Source: Diphasiastrum complanatum
Lineage: Eukaryota > Streptophyta > Lycopodiopsida > Lycopodiales > Lycopodiaceae
Direction: 5' to 3'
Length of the DNA: 64,000 bases
Assembly (NCBI GenBank): GCA_029204225.1
Contig: MU832190.1
Coordinates: 18,723-82,722, forward strand
Shown here: positions 24,101 to 37,506 of the stretch, in pieces
How positions within the stretch are numbered: the stretch's first letter is position 1
Layout of the letters: every line of letters starts with the position of its first letter
Notes under the pieces: model-generated
What the model was told of the DNA's origin: nothing
What the model saw: only the letters and a program-made list of their open reading frames with translations
Databases searched by the model: none
Program-made: the position numbers and the translations under genes

Positions 24101-26480
24101 GTATTTTGACTACAAAACTTTTATTTTACATGAATGGCTCTTGATATTATGCATGAGCCTCTCTATGCCTATACTTCACACATGAGAATTATTTTGTCTA
24201 TGACTTGGTAACACTTATTTATGTATTATAATCTGTGTTTTTTATTTATGTTTTATTCAATTTCTTTTTTTTTGTTGATTGTCATTTCCTCTTTAGTCAA
24301 CATTGGGTCTACCCAAGAGAATCTAGATTTCTTCAAACCCTACTTAGCAACTTATACTTGGGTATTGATGAGGCATTAATAGTGCTGGTTTGCTAAGATT
24401 GAATTTGAAATTTTCATTTAGATATAGATAGTTCGACCCGTTATAGCATTAGAAGGAGAAAACTTTAAAGAAAGTTCTCATAGATTCAAAAAACATCATA
24501 GATGATGTAAAGAGCATCAAATCACCATAAAATGGAGTCAAATCTAAGCACAATCAATGTTATTCAATCAATAAAACTTCAATTTAGATGTGAAAATGAA
24601 GGCACATGAACTAAATACATCATAAGAGCTCTTACAGAGAAGCCTCAAACTCTTACAAAACTCAAAATCAGTAAATGAAGAAGAGACTCCAAATTTAGCT
24701 TGCCATAGACTACTTATAGCTAGTTAAAAGTCCCTCTAAGCTTAAATATGAGTTAATTAAATTTCTTGACGTAATTGGATACAATCATCTTTTAACCAAA
24801 AAACCCCACTTAATGTACAACTGATGGTCTATTTGGCCTATTTATGGAATTTTGGAAGAGCTACTACTAATTGAGTAGGGTCACTAATCATAGAAATCAT
24901 AGGAGAGCTGACTTTAGGGAGAGAGTAGTCACGTCTCACCGATGTGAACACTCAAGTGAGTATTATTTGTACCCAAACTTGATTTTGATCCTTTGTCAAT
25001 GAAAAAACTAAGGTATTCTTGAGAGACATCTCACTTTGGGCTAGTCTTAATCTTAATCAAAACAATTTGCTTTCTGCGGCTATCTTCAACATAGTTTAGC
25101 ATACTTAATGGCTAAGTTTATTCACCAGTTTTAGTCTTAAAAAAATTACAAGATTTTCTTGTAGTTGAATCTTAATTACAGCATACCTTTATGCAACTGT
25201 GTATTTGTTAAACTGGCATGAAGAAATTGCAATGGAAGAGATAAATTTGTGTAAGTGTTAAGTACTCTCTAAATGTCACACCCCCTCCATGCCTTTTTAC
25301 TTCCTTTTTCCTAAGCAGTTATTTTTATGATTTTTATATTCAATACTTTGCATGGCTTATAGTGCTTGTTTGGTGAGCAATAAGAAGAGCTAATATTGCA
25401 TTTTTACAAGATACTTTTAGATTTGCATTAATCTATGCAATTTAGAACTACAACCTATGCCATATCTTTTCAAAGATGACATTAGCTTGAAAATTAGGTC
25501 ATAATCTATAGCTAGGACAAGATCATCCTCGAAGAAGCAATGTGTCCACTCTTTTAGATTGAATAAAAGTAGATTTTTGATGCATGCAAGAGAGATTGTC
25601 CTAATTTCTTCATATTATGACAAAGTTGAGTTTGAAAAAGGAATGCTTTATGGACATTGAAGAATTTGCAGCATGGATTCTTTATGTGAGACCTTTGTTT
25701 GAACACATATTACTCACATTAATAATGCATTTAGTCATATGGCACCAACCTTCTTTATATTTGCTTATTTAGATGATTTCCACGTCTAAGATTAGAGCTA
25801 TTATTATTCTGTAAGCAAAATTTTGATATTTACTCAATATTTGTTTTGGCCTATGATGGACCTATCATATTGGTTGGAGAGGTGTAAAAAAATGCATACA
25901 ACAACCCTACAGCTCATGTATCTTTAGATACATCATAGAAGATAGCTATTGCTACATGCGTTTTGTTGTTAGCCTTTGTTATGATTGAATTTGCTTCCAT
26001 AAATTGCTTTTTATTTTCTATAATCGGTTTTTGGTGCAACATGAGTTGTGCCTATTCTTAATTATCCATCTTAGAATTTAAAGTGTGTTTGTATATTTAT
26101 CCAAAAAAGCATATAGAAAGTTTTATTTTATGTCTCAAAAGACTCTTGACTAAAACTGCTACATGAATTTGTGGTCAAATTGGCTCCTATGACTGGGTTC
26201 AATATTTTAGTACATTGAGTATAATGATAGTGGAACCGTTCACTTTTTTCAACAGCTTCTGCAACAAATTTTCATATTAGTGGAGCTTGTACATTATGGC
26301 ATTCACAATATTGTGGGCCATCTTCTCCAAAACAATATGATTTGAACACCTCAACGCCTTACTTTTGGTTTCCTGTTTCTTGGAGTCCCTGCAATAAAGC
26401 TTGTGGAGGCGGTGTGCAGGTCAACTCAAAATGCTTTCCTAATCCATTTCAATTTCCAAGGGTACAATAGTCAAGTTTTT
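21177..26480. other. No gene recognised; probable retrotransposon leader then unassigned DNA
   Basis: The bases after the primer-binding site (to about 22500) lack any coding signal and look like a long non-coding leader, as in LARD-type elements; this is inference. 22500-26480 is A+T-rich with only short frames, none with a recognisable domain. Small inverted repeats occur (ACAGTTTATACTGT near 22967) but nothing supports a gene. Confidence 0.3.
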
Positions 26481-26487
26481 TTTAAGG

Positions 26488-26495
26488 TATAAAAG
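26488..26495 (+). promoter_or_regulatory. Candidate TATA box
   Basis: TATAAAAG followed by a purine-rich, GA-repeat-containing stretch resembles a plant core promoter with a GA-rich 5' leader. A possible splice donor (ACAG/GTAAAA) lies downstream at about 26848. No coding exon was recognised, so this could equally be chance. Confidence 0.2.
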
Positions 26496-26607
26496 AGAGG
26501 AGAAAGAAGCGTCAAGATAGTGAGAGAGATTTTGAGAGGGAGAGGCGCTCATTTTTTTATGTTTTAGGGTTTTTTTAGGTTTGACATGAAAAATAGCGAT
26601 AATGTGA

Positions 26608-26739
<132 letters not shown>

Positions 26740-26891
26740 TCTATCAATCTTCTCATACAGAAAGCGAATATCTATTGCTTTGATAAAGGCTCAAAAAAAG
26801 TGGATCCTTCAAGTTGTGCCCATCTAGATTTGGCTCATTTTGAACAGGTAAAAATCATTTTCTTTTGTCCTTACATGGATAAATTTGAACA

Positions 26892-27929
26892 TCAAAAGTG
26901 ACATAGAGCTCTATAGACAGATCCAATCATTCTCAAGTACAGTTGCCAATGGCTCTTATTATTAGCACATTGCCTAGTGTTGATTGGCTTTTCTGAACAT
27001 ATATGCATAGGTGAACTTGCTCCACTCTCGATCCAGCAAGGATCTAGATCTCCATCATTATCAAGCATACATGAAGACATCACAAAAACATCATCATTTG
27101 CATATTGAACATCCAAACCATCCTCATTAAGAGTAAGATTACCTTGCTTGTCTCCTTGATCTCTCTTCTTCTTGTAGCACTCACTTGCAAAGTGTCCTTT
27201 AATGCCACAATAGAAGCACTTGAGCTTTGATCTATCCTTCTTTTTGCCACTTGAAGAAGCATCCACTTGATCTTGCCCTTCAGACCACTTACTTTTGGTT
27301 TTGCCCTTTGTGAACATAGCCTCCTCTTGAAATGTCGATGTACATCCACCTCTTGCTTGAAGCCTATATTCTTCATTGATCAAGATCTCTTGAAGATCCA
27401 TCAAATTTGGCAAAGTCTTTTGAATAGCAATATCATGAACAATGTTAGAATGAGCATCCAACAATCCATTAAGAATCACTTGAACAAGCTCTCCTTCTTT
27501 AATGCTCTCATCAATGCAAGCCAACTCATCATTCAATGCTTTCATCCTCAAAACAAAAGTACTTGAACTTTCTTCATTCTTTTGCAAACAAGAAAAGATT
27601 TGCCTTCTTAGAGTCAACACTCTAGAAGTAGACTTGGATTCATAAAGCTTCTTCAACGAATCTCAAGCATCCTTAGATGAAGTACACTTACCAACTTCCT
27701 TGAGAAGCTCATTGGTAACATTCATCTTGATAATGCGTAGAGCCTTCTTGGCCCTCTTATCATACCTCACTTGATCTTGTTGTGTTGCTAGTCTCACCTC
27801 CAAACCTACAACAATATCCAAAACATCATTCATCTCAAGAAACGATTCCATCCTCACTTTTCCCAATGAATAGCTATTTGAGGTAGGCCTATCATTGGCT
27901 TCCAACATGACTCCAATTGATGTTGTCAT
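26892..27929 (-). pseudogene. Ty1/copia gag and protease start, truncated
   Basis: The N-terminal frame (from ATG 27929) carries SLGKVRMESFLEMNDVLDIV, and the second frame (27656-26892) continues with YESKSTSRVLTLRRQIF, a gag core, a zinc knuckle CFYCGIKGHFASEC and a protease motif WIESGASS. The frames are separated by a single in-frame stop where other copies have Trp (TGG to TGA, a G-to-A change). The protease catalytic Asp of DSG is replaced by Glu, so the enzyme would be impaired. Copia similarity ends soon after the protease motif, near 26990, and pol is absent. The fragment lies head-to-head with a forward copia RNase H fragment at 28540. Confidence 0.85.
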
Positions 27930-28480
27930 GTAGCAATGGCCTGATCTTCTTTTTCAACCTGTTTCAATGCACAAAGCACTCCTTTGAATAACAACAAATG
28001 TTTTCAAAAGAAATCACAAAGATTTGAAACTATTTCAACAAATTCTCTTCTAGCACTTATACCAAGCAAATCAACACATAAAATCATGGAATCTTGATCA
28101 AACTATGATCTATCCTCAATCTAATGACTTTTGCCACCTCCTAAGATTGAAACACACTCAAATGAAGTCCAACAACCTCACTATCTAGAAATCCAATCAA
28201 AATTAGGGTTTTGACAAAATCACAAAAAATTGACTATTCCAAATCTACATGCAAATGCTGAAAATTTGATATGCAATCTATTAGCCACCACTTAGGCTGA
28301 TCCAATGATCCAAAAATCGGCTAAATCCAGTATGTGAAATCAAAAATCAGAATTGATCAAGTTTATTGACCTATATAGGGTTTTGATCGGTCTTGAAAAC
28401 CTTTTCTAATCCTTTTTGAAATAAGAGAGATCTCAAAAAGTAAAGTAAAAGGAGAGTGACATGGACTCTTAAGCCTAGGG
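27930..28480 (-). other. Probable leader upstream of the reverse copia gag
   Basis: No coding signal. Its position directly 5' of gag on the reverse strand and its A-rich composition fit an untranslated leader. No LTR or primer-binding site was found before the junction with forward copia sequence near 28490. Confidence 0.35.
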
Positions 28481-28539
28481 AGCTGATGTAGCAATCACGG
28501 GAGATCAACATCTACAAGGAATACTTTAACGGTATGTTG

Positions 28540-29092
28540 ACATGCGTAGCTATCAAGGGACTTTTGCATTTGTTATGGAGCAGTCGACAATAATAAACTC
28601 AATATTCTCAGTGGTTATTCAGATGCAAGTTGGGCAGAAAGTGTAGACTCTCATAAATCCACTTCTGGATTTACATTCACCAATAGTCCTATTTCATGGA
28701 ACAATTGCAAGCAAACTTTGACTGCTTTGTCTTCTACTGAATCTAAGTATATCACAGCCTCTCAAGCTACAAAGGAAGTAGTATGGTTGAGAAACTTACT
28801 TTCAGATATCAATTTGAATCAATATGCTCTGACAATTCTATTTTGTGAGAATCAAAGTGCCATTATTTTATTAGCCAACCCTAGATTTCATTCTAGGAGT
28901 AAGCACGTTGAAATTAAGTATCACTATGTCAGAAGCAAAGTTCTCGACAAAGAGGTTGACTTGCAGTACTGTTGAACGCAAGATATGACAACAGACATTT
29001 TTACTAAAGCATTAAGCTTGGATGCACACAGAAGATTTTGTGCAAAACTAAGTTTGAAGTCAAAAGCATTCATGGATTCAGATTAAGGGGGA
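28540..29092 (+). pseudogene. Ty1/copia RNase H and polypurine tract
   Basis: From about 28574 the forward strand encodes copia RNase H: YSDASWAESVDSHKSTSGF, LTALSSTESKYITASQATKE, CENQSAIILLANPRFHSRSK (partial) and IKYHYVRSKVLDKEVDL. One stop at 28974 precedes a further recognisable tail (TDIFTKALSLDAHRRF). RNase H removes element RNA from the RNA-DNA hybrid. The polypurine tract ATTAAGGGGGAG at 29082-29093 and the LTR that follows complete the 3' end. The 5' side is cut near 28490-28540 at the junction with the reverse gag element. Confidence 0.85.
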
Positions 29093-29093
29093 G

Positions 29094-30022
29094 TATTAGA
29101 TTATTCTTATAATTCTCCTACTGACCGAATAATTGATTTTTAATCTTCATCCACTTATTATCCACTAAGGCAGTTTTCTTCGTGTTTTTACACAATATGT
29201 AGAAATACTCGAGAATCGCTAACATGTGGCTCCAACATATCGGACATCATCCGACATATCGATGTCCTTGACGAAAGTCGAAGACTCTGACCACTTCAGT
29301 CATGTCAAATGAAAGACAGTTATTGTTCCACTTGAATTGAAGCTAAAGACTTGCCCTAACGTTTAACAAGTAAATTTCTAGAAAGTCCTAACTGGATGGA
29401 TGATAGCTCACTATGGCCAACTGGCTATTGCAATCTATGACTAATTAGTTGTCCCATTGGACGTGCATCAAATGCTTAGTATAAATAATTGATCATACTT
29501 CTATTATTTTCAAATTATTGAAGCAACACTCTCAAGCTTTCAAGCTTGCACACTCCTGAGCATTCTAGCTCGGTTCTTTAGAGTTCATTTTAGAGTTTTT
29601 GCTATTAGTGCTTATTGCTTATCAGCAGAAGCGTAGTCAAACAGAGTTTCCAGTTACTCATAAATAGCTTAGAGTACGCGGTTTCTATCCGCAATTGTCT
29701 TGTGCTCATCATCATATGTTTTATGCTGAATCAATCTATCCTTTATTGCATTCACTATTATGTAAGAATGTATGCATCTCTATGATTGTTTGTAACTGAT
29801 ATCTTTGTTTTGTCTAATGATTCAATACTTTATTGTTTGGCTACGTAATCACTTTAGTGCTAGCGATTTCAAAGTTAGTTGCTAAAAGATTGAACGTGAC
29901 TTCTATCATTACTCAATATTGATAGGCGTAGTCATGCATTAGGAAAGAAGGCTTTATTCCGTTGCGCTAGATAAGTCACCACAGTCTTCGACTTGTCGTT
30001 ATTGCATTCCCTCTTTCCAACA
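29094..30022 (+). repeat. 3' LTR of the forward copia fragment
   Basis: It follows the polypurine tract directly. The expected TG start reads TA, a point change. A TATA-like AGTATAAATAATTG lies near 29480, and imperfect inverted blocks around GACATATCG resemble those in the LTR at 47849. The right end (TTTCCAACA) is a best guess; no second copy is present. Confidence 0.5.
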
Positions 30023-31020
30023 AACCCAACTTGCACTTAGCTATATTTCAACACACTCTCCCTCTACCTCCCAACCCCTCTCCTAGGCTAGTTTTAAAAG
30101 TGCATGACCAGAAAGAAAGGAAGTAAGCCAAGTGCACCCATGTCTTCCATGTCCAAGTGCACCCATGTCTTCCATGATCTCAACCACTATTCTAGAGAAA
30201 CTTAGAGAGCAAAAAGCCCTCAACATTAGGGTACAAGGTATTGAGGATACCCAAAATGTGTTTGAGAAAGTGATCACTTTCTTGAGACTATATTAGACCA
30301 CCATATTGAGGGCTTGTTGGATTTTGAATAGCAAACCAAGAGGGATAATGCCATTTTCGTATCATCTAACATAGATAGGGATGCCTTGCTGAAAAGATCC
30401 AAGTTGAGGGGCACCACCATTTTCATGGATGATGACCTGACATATCTATAGGTACTAGGAGAGGCATAAAGCCTTCCAAGAAGCCAAAGCGACATGTAGA
30501 TGAGTGTTTATATAGATGGCCAAGTACGACACATTGATGGTTCATCTTGCAACTCTCAGTGACAATCAGGAGTCAGGGCCCTCAAGCATGGGAGCGTCTT
30601 GAGGCCCCATCCATACCACTTACATATCATAGTATGGAGATATAATGGTATACATTGGTCATCTACTATTGGAGACCTTGTTAATTTCATTATAGAGAGG
30701 GACTTGTTACTTTTCATGGAGATGAGAGATGAGAGAGAGGATTACTTTTACACCCACACACGATCCTCAAAGTGGAAACAATCACATAAGAGAACAAATT
30801 GACATGAACCACCAATAGTCTAATGAAAGGTTAGATTCCACCATGTTGATTTCCATCCTAAATACTACAATAGCTAGAGCATAGAACTCTTGAGCAATCC
30901 ACAATGCTCAGTATATCGAAACGGGAGGGATGAGGGTATTGATATACTCTCTGAAACTCTAGCCTCCATAAGACATGCAACTTTGAGCATTCCCTTCCAT
31001 GCTTAGCTACAATATCTAAT
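30023..31020. other. Flanking DNA of the nested copia pair
   Basis: No gene recognised. A 25-bp tandem duplication (CCAAGTGCACCCATGTCTTC core) is at 30128-30176. A forward frame near 30370-30440 reads IDRDALLKRSKLRGTTIFMD, which I do not recognise. This sequence continues at 41740, because the 10.7-kb element was inserted between them. Confidence 0.4.
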
Positions 31021-31025
31021 TATAG

Positions 31026-31353
31026 TGTGAAGAATTGCCAAAAATTGGCAAATCTAGCTTGATCAAAAACCATGTCGAACATTGTAAATATTGTGTATAA
31101 TTGGGTTCCACACATGTAAGGCCAATATGCCACGTGGAAACCCACTCCTAATGTAGGGTACGTCAAGTCAAGAGAGTTGGTCATGTCTATTTGGTGATCA
31201 TCCCTACTTTATAGGACCTACACCTAAGTTTAAGTTGAAAATTTGACCAACTAGCTACCTACCAAGCATAAGTCTAGGATCTAGGCTAGGGTTTCATTTT
31301 AGGGCAAGAAGGGTGAGTTAACTTCCTTATTACATGCTGGAAATCCACCTAAC
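31026..31353 (+). repeat. 5' LTR of the outer copia, left part
   Basis: Matches 41036-41366 nearly base for base and ends at CTAAC, the target sequence duplicated when the inner element inserted. Confidence 0.92.
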
Positions 31354-32033
31354 TTTAAAAATTACAGCAAATAAGGATCCTAGAACACTTGAAATGATGA
31401 GGGAAACAATAGATTATGATTTCATAAGATTAGCACAAGTTGAACCATCAAAATCCATCAAAAATCTATGCTTGAACCTCACTAAATGGCCCAAATCCTT
31501 GAAGAAGGCTTCACACGTGTGAAAGTACGGCCTCCCACAGTCTGAGTACTGTACACCAGACCTACATTCAATCCTATAATCATTAGTAATCACAAGTACT
31601 CAAACAATTATGAACATAGAGAGCAATTGCACCATTATGAGAGAAAAAACATGAAATTGCTTGATAGATTTTGGTGAGATATCATCACCTATATATACAT
31701 GATCCATCACGGTTTTGGGCAGGTATGAGTAGCCCTAAACCTATCCCTAATGCTAATTTTGGTGGATCTTTCATCCCTACCAAGTTAGGGTTGGAATCTT
31801 GGAGATCCCTCAACAATGCAAAAATTACCAAAAATAGCTCCTATTTTTTCTCCCTTGTATCTAAGCATAATTTGGACTCATTATAAAGGTTCTAACACTT
31901 AGGTCTACTTGAGAACATCCTTATGAATGGAATCCTATGCTATTTGGCACGTGTGACAAGCCACATCATGACCATCTAACTATTTACAAGTCATATGACC
32001 AACTAGTCAAGCTAGAATTGTGAATTTTTAACA
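31354..32033 (-). repeat. 3' LTR of the inner copia
   Basis: 680 bp; carries an extra 7 bp (CTCCCAC region near 31532) absent from the 5' LTR. The distal terminal base of the CA end is mutated. Confidence 0.95.
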
Positions 32034-32047
32034 CTCCTCCTCACTAT

Positions 32048-35000
32048 CTAGCTTGGTTCAATCATTGCTTTACTAATCACTCCAAGTGATGATCTGAACT
32101 TCATAAAAGGTGTCTTTTGAAGTGGTTTAGTAAGTAGATCAGCTACACATTCATTGCTTGGAACATGCTCCAAAGCAATCTCCTTGGCTTGCACCATTTC
32201 TCTCACAAAGTGATGGCATATCTCAATGTGCTTAGATCTTGCATGGAAGATTGGGTTAGATGCAAGGTGTTGGGCTGATATATTGTCATTGTAGATGATT
32301 GGTGCCTCCTCTGAATCCATGATCTTTAGTTCCACCAATAATCTCTTAATCCAAAGTACCTCCTTTGTAGTGGTTGTCAAAGCTTTGTACTCGGCCTCGG
32401 TTGAAGATAGAGATATAGTTTCTTGCTTTTTTGAAAGCCATGAAACCACACCTTCTCCTATGAAAGTTGAATAGGCACTTGTTGATTTCCTATCCCTCTT
32501 GTCCCCTGCAAAATCTGAATCACTAAATGCATGAAGGTTAATCACATCTCCTCTATATAGAATTCCAAAATCCAATGTACCCGAGATGTATCTTAGAATC
32601 CTCTTAGCCTTTTTCCAATGGATATTCAATGGCTTTTGCATGGATTGGCTCAACCTACATACACTAAAGCTAAGATCTGGTCTAGTTATAGTGATTCACA
32701 TTAAGGAACCTATAAGTTGCCTAAACAAAGTGATGTCCATGAAGGATCTTTCATCATCTTCATTTGGCACTTTTAAAATCTTGCTCCATTGGTGTGTCAA
32801 CACTTTTGCATACTTCCATCTTAAACTTCTTCAAAAGACTTTGAGCATAGTTTACTTGACTTATAAAGATAAAATCAGACCCTCTAAGTACTTCTATGCC
32901 TAAGATGAAGTGAAGACACCCTAGATCTACCATCTTGAACTCTAAGGATAGTTCTATCTTGATTTTTTCTATACCATCAACACTATTTCCACTAATGATG
33001 ATGTCATCTACATAAATGAGTAAAAGTACAATACCAACATCATCAAACTTAATGTAAAGAGTGGGATCATATTCACTTTGAACAAAAGAAAGTGAAATAA
33101 GATAGCAATGTAGTCTTGAATTCCAAGATCTCGAGGCTTGCTTCAAGCCATAGATGCTTCTTTGGAGATGGCATACTTTGTTCTCCATTCCATGCTTGAT
33201 GAACCCTTGTGGCTGCTCCATATAGATATCCTCTTCCAAAAAACCATTCAAGAAAGCATTAGAGACATCCATTTGACATAGAATCCATCCAAAATGTGAT
33301 GCAAGTGCAATGATTAGTCTTATTGTGACCATCTTGGCCACGGGTGCAAAAGTTTCCTCATAGTCTATCCCTCTCTCTTGAGCATAACCTTTTGCAACTA
33401 ATCTTGCTTTATGTTTGTTAACACTCCCATTTGCATTCAACTTAAGCTTGAAGACCCACTTGCATCCTATTACATTCCTTTGAGGTCTCTCAACAAGCAA
33501 CCAAGTTTCATTCTCAATCAAGGCATCATACTCATCCAACATAGCTTTATACCATTCTTTGGAATTCAATGCATCTTCAACATTAGATGGTTCTTCAAAA
33601 CTAGATAAAGCATAAGAAGTGGATGAGATACCCTCAACTTGTTGTCCTTTGCCTTGATATGTGAGCCTTGATGGCTCCACTTTTGCCCTTGAAGATTTCC
33701 TTGGTGTGATAGGTAGGTTTGGTGCTTGCTCCTCCATGAGCTCCTCCTCAAAACCAAGATCTTGCTCCTCGGCCATCTTCTTCTTGATTGTTGGAGCACT
33801 TGAGCCTTCTTCAAGCATATGCATATGATGTTCATCAAAGATGACATCCCTCGAAACAACAAATTTGTTCAAGGATGGGAGATAGACTTTGTAGCCCTTG
33901 CTTGAGCTTGCATATCCAAGCATGATCCCTCTTGTGGAAGATGGATCCTCCTTGGTTCTTGTTTCCAATGGCACATGCACATAACATATACACCCAAAAA
34001 CTTTCAAGTGATTAAGATTGGGTTTCTTTCCATACAACATCTCATAAGGAGTTTTGCCTTCAATTGCTTTGCAAGACACCCTATTCATCAAGTAGTTTGC
34101 ACATACAAGAGACTCACCCCAAAAGGATTTGGGCAAACAAGCAGCTAATCTTAAAGCCTTAGGACATTCACATAATGTTCTATTCCTTCTTTCAGCAACT
34201 CCATTTTCTTGAGGAGTGTAAGGACAAGAAGTCTCTTTCTTGATCCCTTCCTCCTCACAAAAGGCCTTGAACTCATTGGAGATGAATTCTCCACCATTGT
34301 CACTTCTAAGAATCTTGATGCTATGATTATGATGCTTTTCCACAAACAACTTGAACTTTACAAAAGTATCAAATACTTGAGACTTGAAGGAAAGTAAGAA
34401 CACCCAACAATATCTTGAGTAGTCATCAATGAAGGTTAAAAACATGGATGAATCTCCATTAGATTTGGTGCTAGCAATGTGCACATCCGAGTGTATGAGT
34501 TCAAGAGGATGAGATGACTTTGTGATGGAGTTAGGAAACACCTTCTTATGTGCCTTGGATAAGGCACAAGCTTCACAAACCTTGTCTTCCTTCCCAATAG
34601 ACCTTGGTAGGCCTAAAGCATACTCCTCCTTGATCATAGCCTCCATGGAACCCGAGTTGACATGTCCAAGTCTTTTGTGCCATAAAGTAAAGGTAGATAT
34701 CTTGCTCTTCTCGGCCAACATGACAACATTAGTATCCACAAATGCATCCAGCTTATAAAGTTTGCCAAGTCTAGTGCCCTTAGCCACTATCTTACCCTTC
34801 TTCTTGATGAAACATTCATTTGAAGCAAAGTCAACATTGAAACCATTGTCTATCATTTGGCCAACACTTAGTAGATTCTTTGTTATTGTAGGAATGTACA
34901 AAACACCTTCTATGTTGATCTTTTTGGAAGATCCTAAGCAAAGGGGAATGCTACCAACTCCTTCAATCTTACAAGCTTCATCATTTGCTATATAGATAGA

Positions 35001-36015
35001 CTTTATAGGTCCATCATAAGATAAGAGAGAAGAGAAAAACTCCCTTTTACTAGTCATGTGTGAACTAGCACCCGAGTCAATCCACCAAGGATCTTCTCCT
35101 TTGAAACTTGTTGAAGAAAATATGGACATCATGAGAGAGTCCTCATGTGAACTCTCCTCCTCCTCCTCTTTGCTCATGTTGGCTTGGCTTTGATCTTGCT
35201 TCCTCTTGAAGCATTCCGAGGCATAATGCCCCATCTTGCTACAATAGTAGCACTTCACCTTTGATTTGTCCTTCTTGACTTTGGTGGTTGACGGAGATGC
35301 CTTTGGGGGTCCTTCTTGATCCTCAAGCTTTGTAGACTTCTTGAATGTTGATCCTTTGCCTTTGGACTTGCCTTTGCCTTTGGTGAAGAGAGCTTGGTCA
35401 TCTCCACCTTGGATGGAAAGCCTATCCATCCTCTCTTGCATTTGGCTCCTTCTTGATTCCTCGGCCATGAGTGTGCCTTGGAGTTCTTCAAGTATGGGTA
35501 GCTTACCCATAATTGCATATCCCTGAACCAAATTGTCAAATTCAAATCTTAGTCCATTCAATATGAGTTGAACAAGCTCTTCATCCTTGATAGGGTCACC
35601 TATAAAGGCTAGCTCTTTGTTCAATTCCTTTACTCTTAGGACAAAAGTATGTGCACTCTCTCCTTTCTTTTGATAGCTTCTATAGATTTGATTCTTCAAA
35701 GCTAACATTCTAGTTTGGTTCTTGGATTCATAGACCTTTTGCAAAGTCTCCCAAGCATCTTGAGCTGAAGTGCAATCTCCTACCTCTCTTAAGAGTTCAT
35801 TTGCAACATTCATTTTTATGCAATGTAGTGCAACATTGCACCTCGATGTATTTGGCTTTTTCTTGAGGATGAATAGGTTCACCCTCCTTACCATTTACAA
35901 TTTCCATCAGATCTTGCATGATCATGATAGATTCCATTCTAACTTTCCATATGGAATAGTTAGTTTTGTTGAGCCTTTCATTAGTATCCAAAAGATATGC
36001 ATTTATAGATGCCAT
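32048..36015 (-). pseudogene. Ty1/copia gag-pol polyprotein, lightly damaged
   Basis: Gag starts at the ATG at 36015 (MASINAYLLDTNERLNKTNY). A frameshift near 35840 leads into a 1,044-codon frame (35894-32760). Numbering that frame: zinc knuckle CYYCSKMGHYASEC 215-228; protease DSGAS 273-277; integrase HHCC zinc site H406, H411, C440, C443; integrase catalytic D470, D532, E568 (DD35E spacing); RT with QMDVSNAF 873-880, IYGLKQA 914-920 and catalytic YVDD 961-964. A second frameshift near 32760 and an in-frame TGA at 32696-32698 precede RNase H (32653-32048; FSDSDFAGDKRDRKST, STEAEYKAL, LLTKPLQKT). All catalytic residues examined are conserved, so the element was probably active until recently. 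Gag forms the particle, integrase inserts the cDNA, RT/RNase H makes it. Confidence 0.95.
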
Positions 36016-36813
36016 CTAGTCTCCTAATCAAGGACTTGACACAAATGAAAGTTACTTCTATTGATTTGATTGAAGGTCTACCTTATCCCACTTCTTAGGG
36101 ACCTGAAAAGATCAGTAATAGACTTCCTATAAAGATCTAAGAATGATCTCTAACAAAATCAAATTATAGAATACTAGAAACAATGCACTTGCTTGATTGA
36201 AGTAGACAATACTAGTAGAATTGCCCCTCTTTCTATAAAGAACATTAAAGCTTCCAAATGATCTGATCAAGAGTGAATTTCAGCAACCTAATATACTTCC
36301 AAAATCACTTGTAAAAGATCTAAATGGAACTTAATGAGGATGCAACACAATCTACTATCCAATCACAAGCAAAAAATGATCAAAATTGATGAAAAATTGA
36401 TCTAATTTGGTGCATAAGTCAAGCAATGGTTGGACTGAACCTAAATCACTTTAGGAGGTGTCTACTACACCTTAGAACAGCCTTGAAGAGTCCCCAAAAC
36501 TCTGATCTTCCCTCTCCTTGAATGCTAGAAAGCCTCCTCTATGAAATCACCTCCAAAACTCGCTTAGAAATCAATGCTTGGAGCAAGCAAAACTTGCTAT
36601 CTTGGTAATGTGAATTGAATTCAACTTTGCCTCTGGTTTTAGACACCTAAACACCTGCAAATGAAGTCACACAACACCAATCTCCAATGTATTTGACTCA
36701 CTTTGAGTTCTAGAATCAATACTAGATGCTAAGATCCAATCTACACAAGATTTAGATCAAAAATTGTGATCAAATTGAATGAAAACCAAGGATTTAGCTC
36801 ATTTCAACCTTTA
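36016..36813 (-). other. Leader of the inner copia
   Basis: About 800 bp between primer-binding site and gag start, without coding signal. In related elements this region holds the packaging signal; that function is inference here. Confidence 0.6.
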
Positions 36814-36826
36814 GGCTCTGATACCA
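36814..36826 (-). other. Primer-binding site of the inner copia
   Basis: On the reverse strand TGGTATCAGAGCC directly follows the CA end of the 5' LTR. It is complementary to plant initiator-Met tRNA. Confidence 0.93.
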
Positions 36827-37501
36827 TGTAAAAATTACAGCAAATAAGGATTCTAAAACACTTGAAATGATGAGGGAAACAATAGATTATGATTTCATAA
36901 GATTAGCACAAGTTGAACCATCAAAATCCATCAAAAATCTATGCTTGAACCTCACTAAATGGCCCAAATCCTTGAAGAAGGCTTCACACGTGTGAAAGTA
37001 CGGCAGTCTGAGTACTGTACACCAGACCTAAATTCAATCCTATAATCATTAGTAATCACAAGTACTCAAATAATTATGAACATAGAGAGCAATTGCACCA
37101 TTATGAGAGAAAAAACATGAAATTGCTTGATAGATTTTGGTGAGATATCATCACCTATATATACATGATCCATCACGGTTTTGGGCAGGTATGAGTAGCC
37201 CTAAACCTATCCCTAATGCTAATTTTGGTGGATCTTTCATCCCTACCAAGTTAGGGTTGGAATCTTGGAGATCCCTCAACAATGCAAAAATTACCAAAAA
37301 TAGTTCCTATTTTTTCTCCCTTGTATCTAAGCATAATTTGGACTCATTCCAAAGGTTCTAACACTTAGGTCTACTTGAGAACATCCTTATGAATGGAATC
37401 CTATGCTATTTGGCACGTGTGACAAGCCACATCATGACCATCTAACTATTTACAAGTCATATGACCAAAACTAGTCAAGCTAGAATTGTGAATTTTTAAC
37501 A
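36827..37501 (-). repeat. 5' LTR of the inner copia
   Basis: 675 bp with TG...CA termini on the reverse strand, next to the primer-binding site. A TATATATAC block near 37155 on the forward strand reads GTATATATAGG on the reverse, a possible TATA box for element transcription. Confidence 0.95.
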
Positions 37502-37506
37502 CTAAC

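Larger units (their letters stand above)
31354..37501 (-). mobile_element. Nearly complete Ty1/copia element nested in an LTR
   Basis: The element has LTRs at 36827-37501 (5', 675 bp) and 31354-32033 (3', 680 bp), a primer-binding site, gag-pol, and a polypurine tract GTGAGGAGGAG next to the 3' LTR. CTAAC at 31349-31353 and 37502-37506 is the target duplication; the intact paralogous site at 41350-41360 has it once. The LTRs differ by about eight substitutions, one 7-bp indel and one 2-bp indel (about 1.2%), so insertion was recent relative to its host element. The 3' LTR has TT instead of TG at its distal end on the forward strand. Two frameshifts and one stop currently break gag-pol. Confidence 0.95.
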
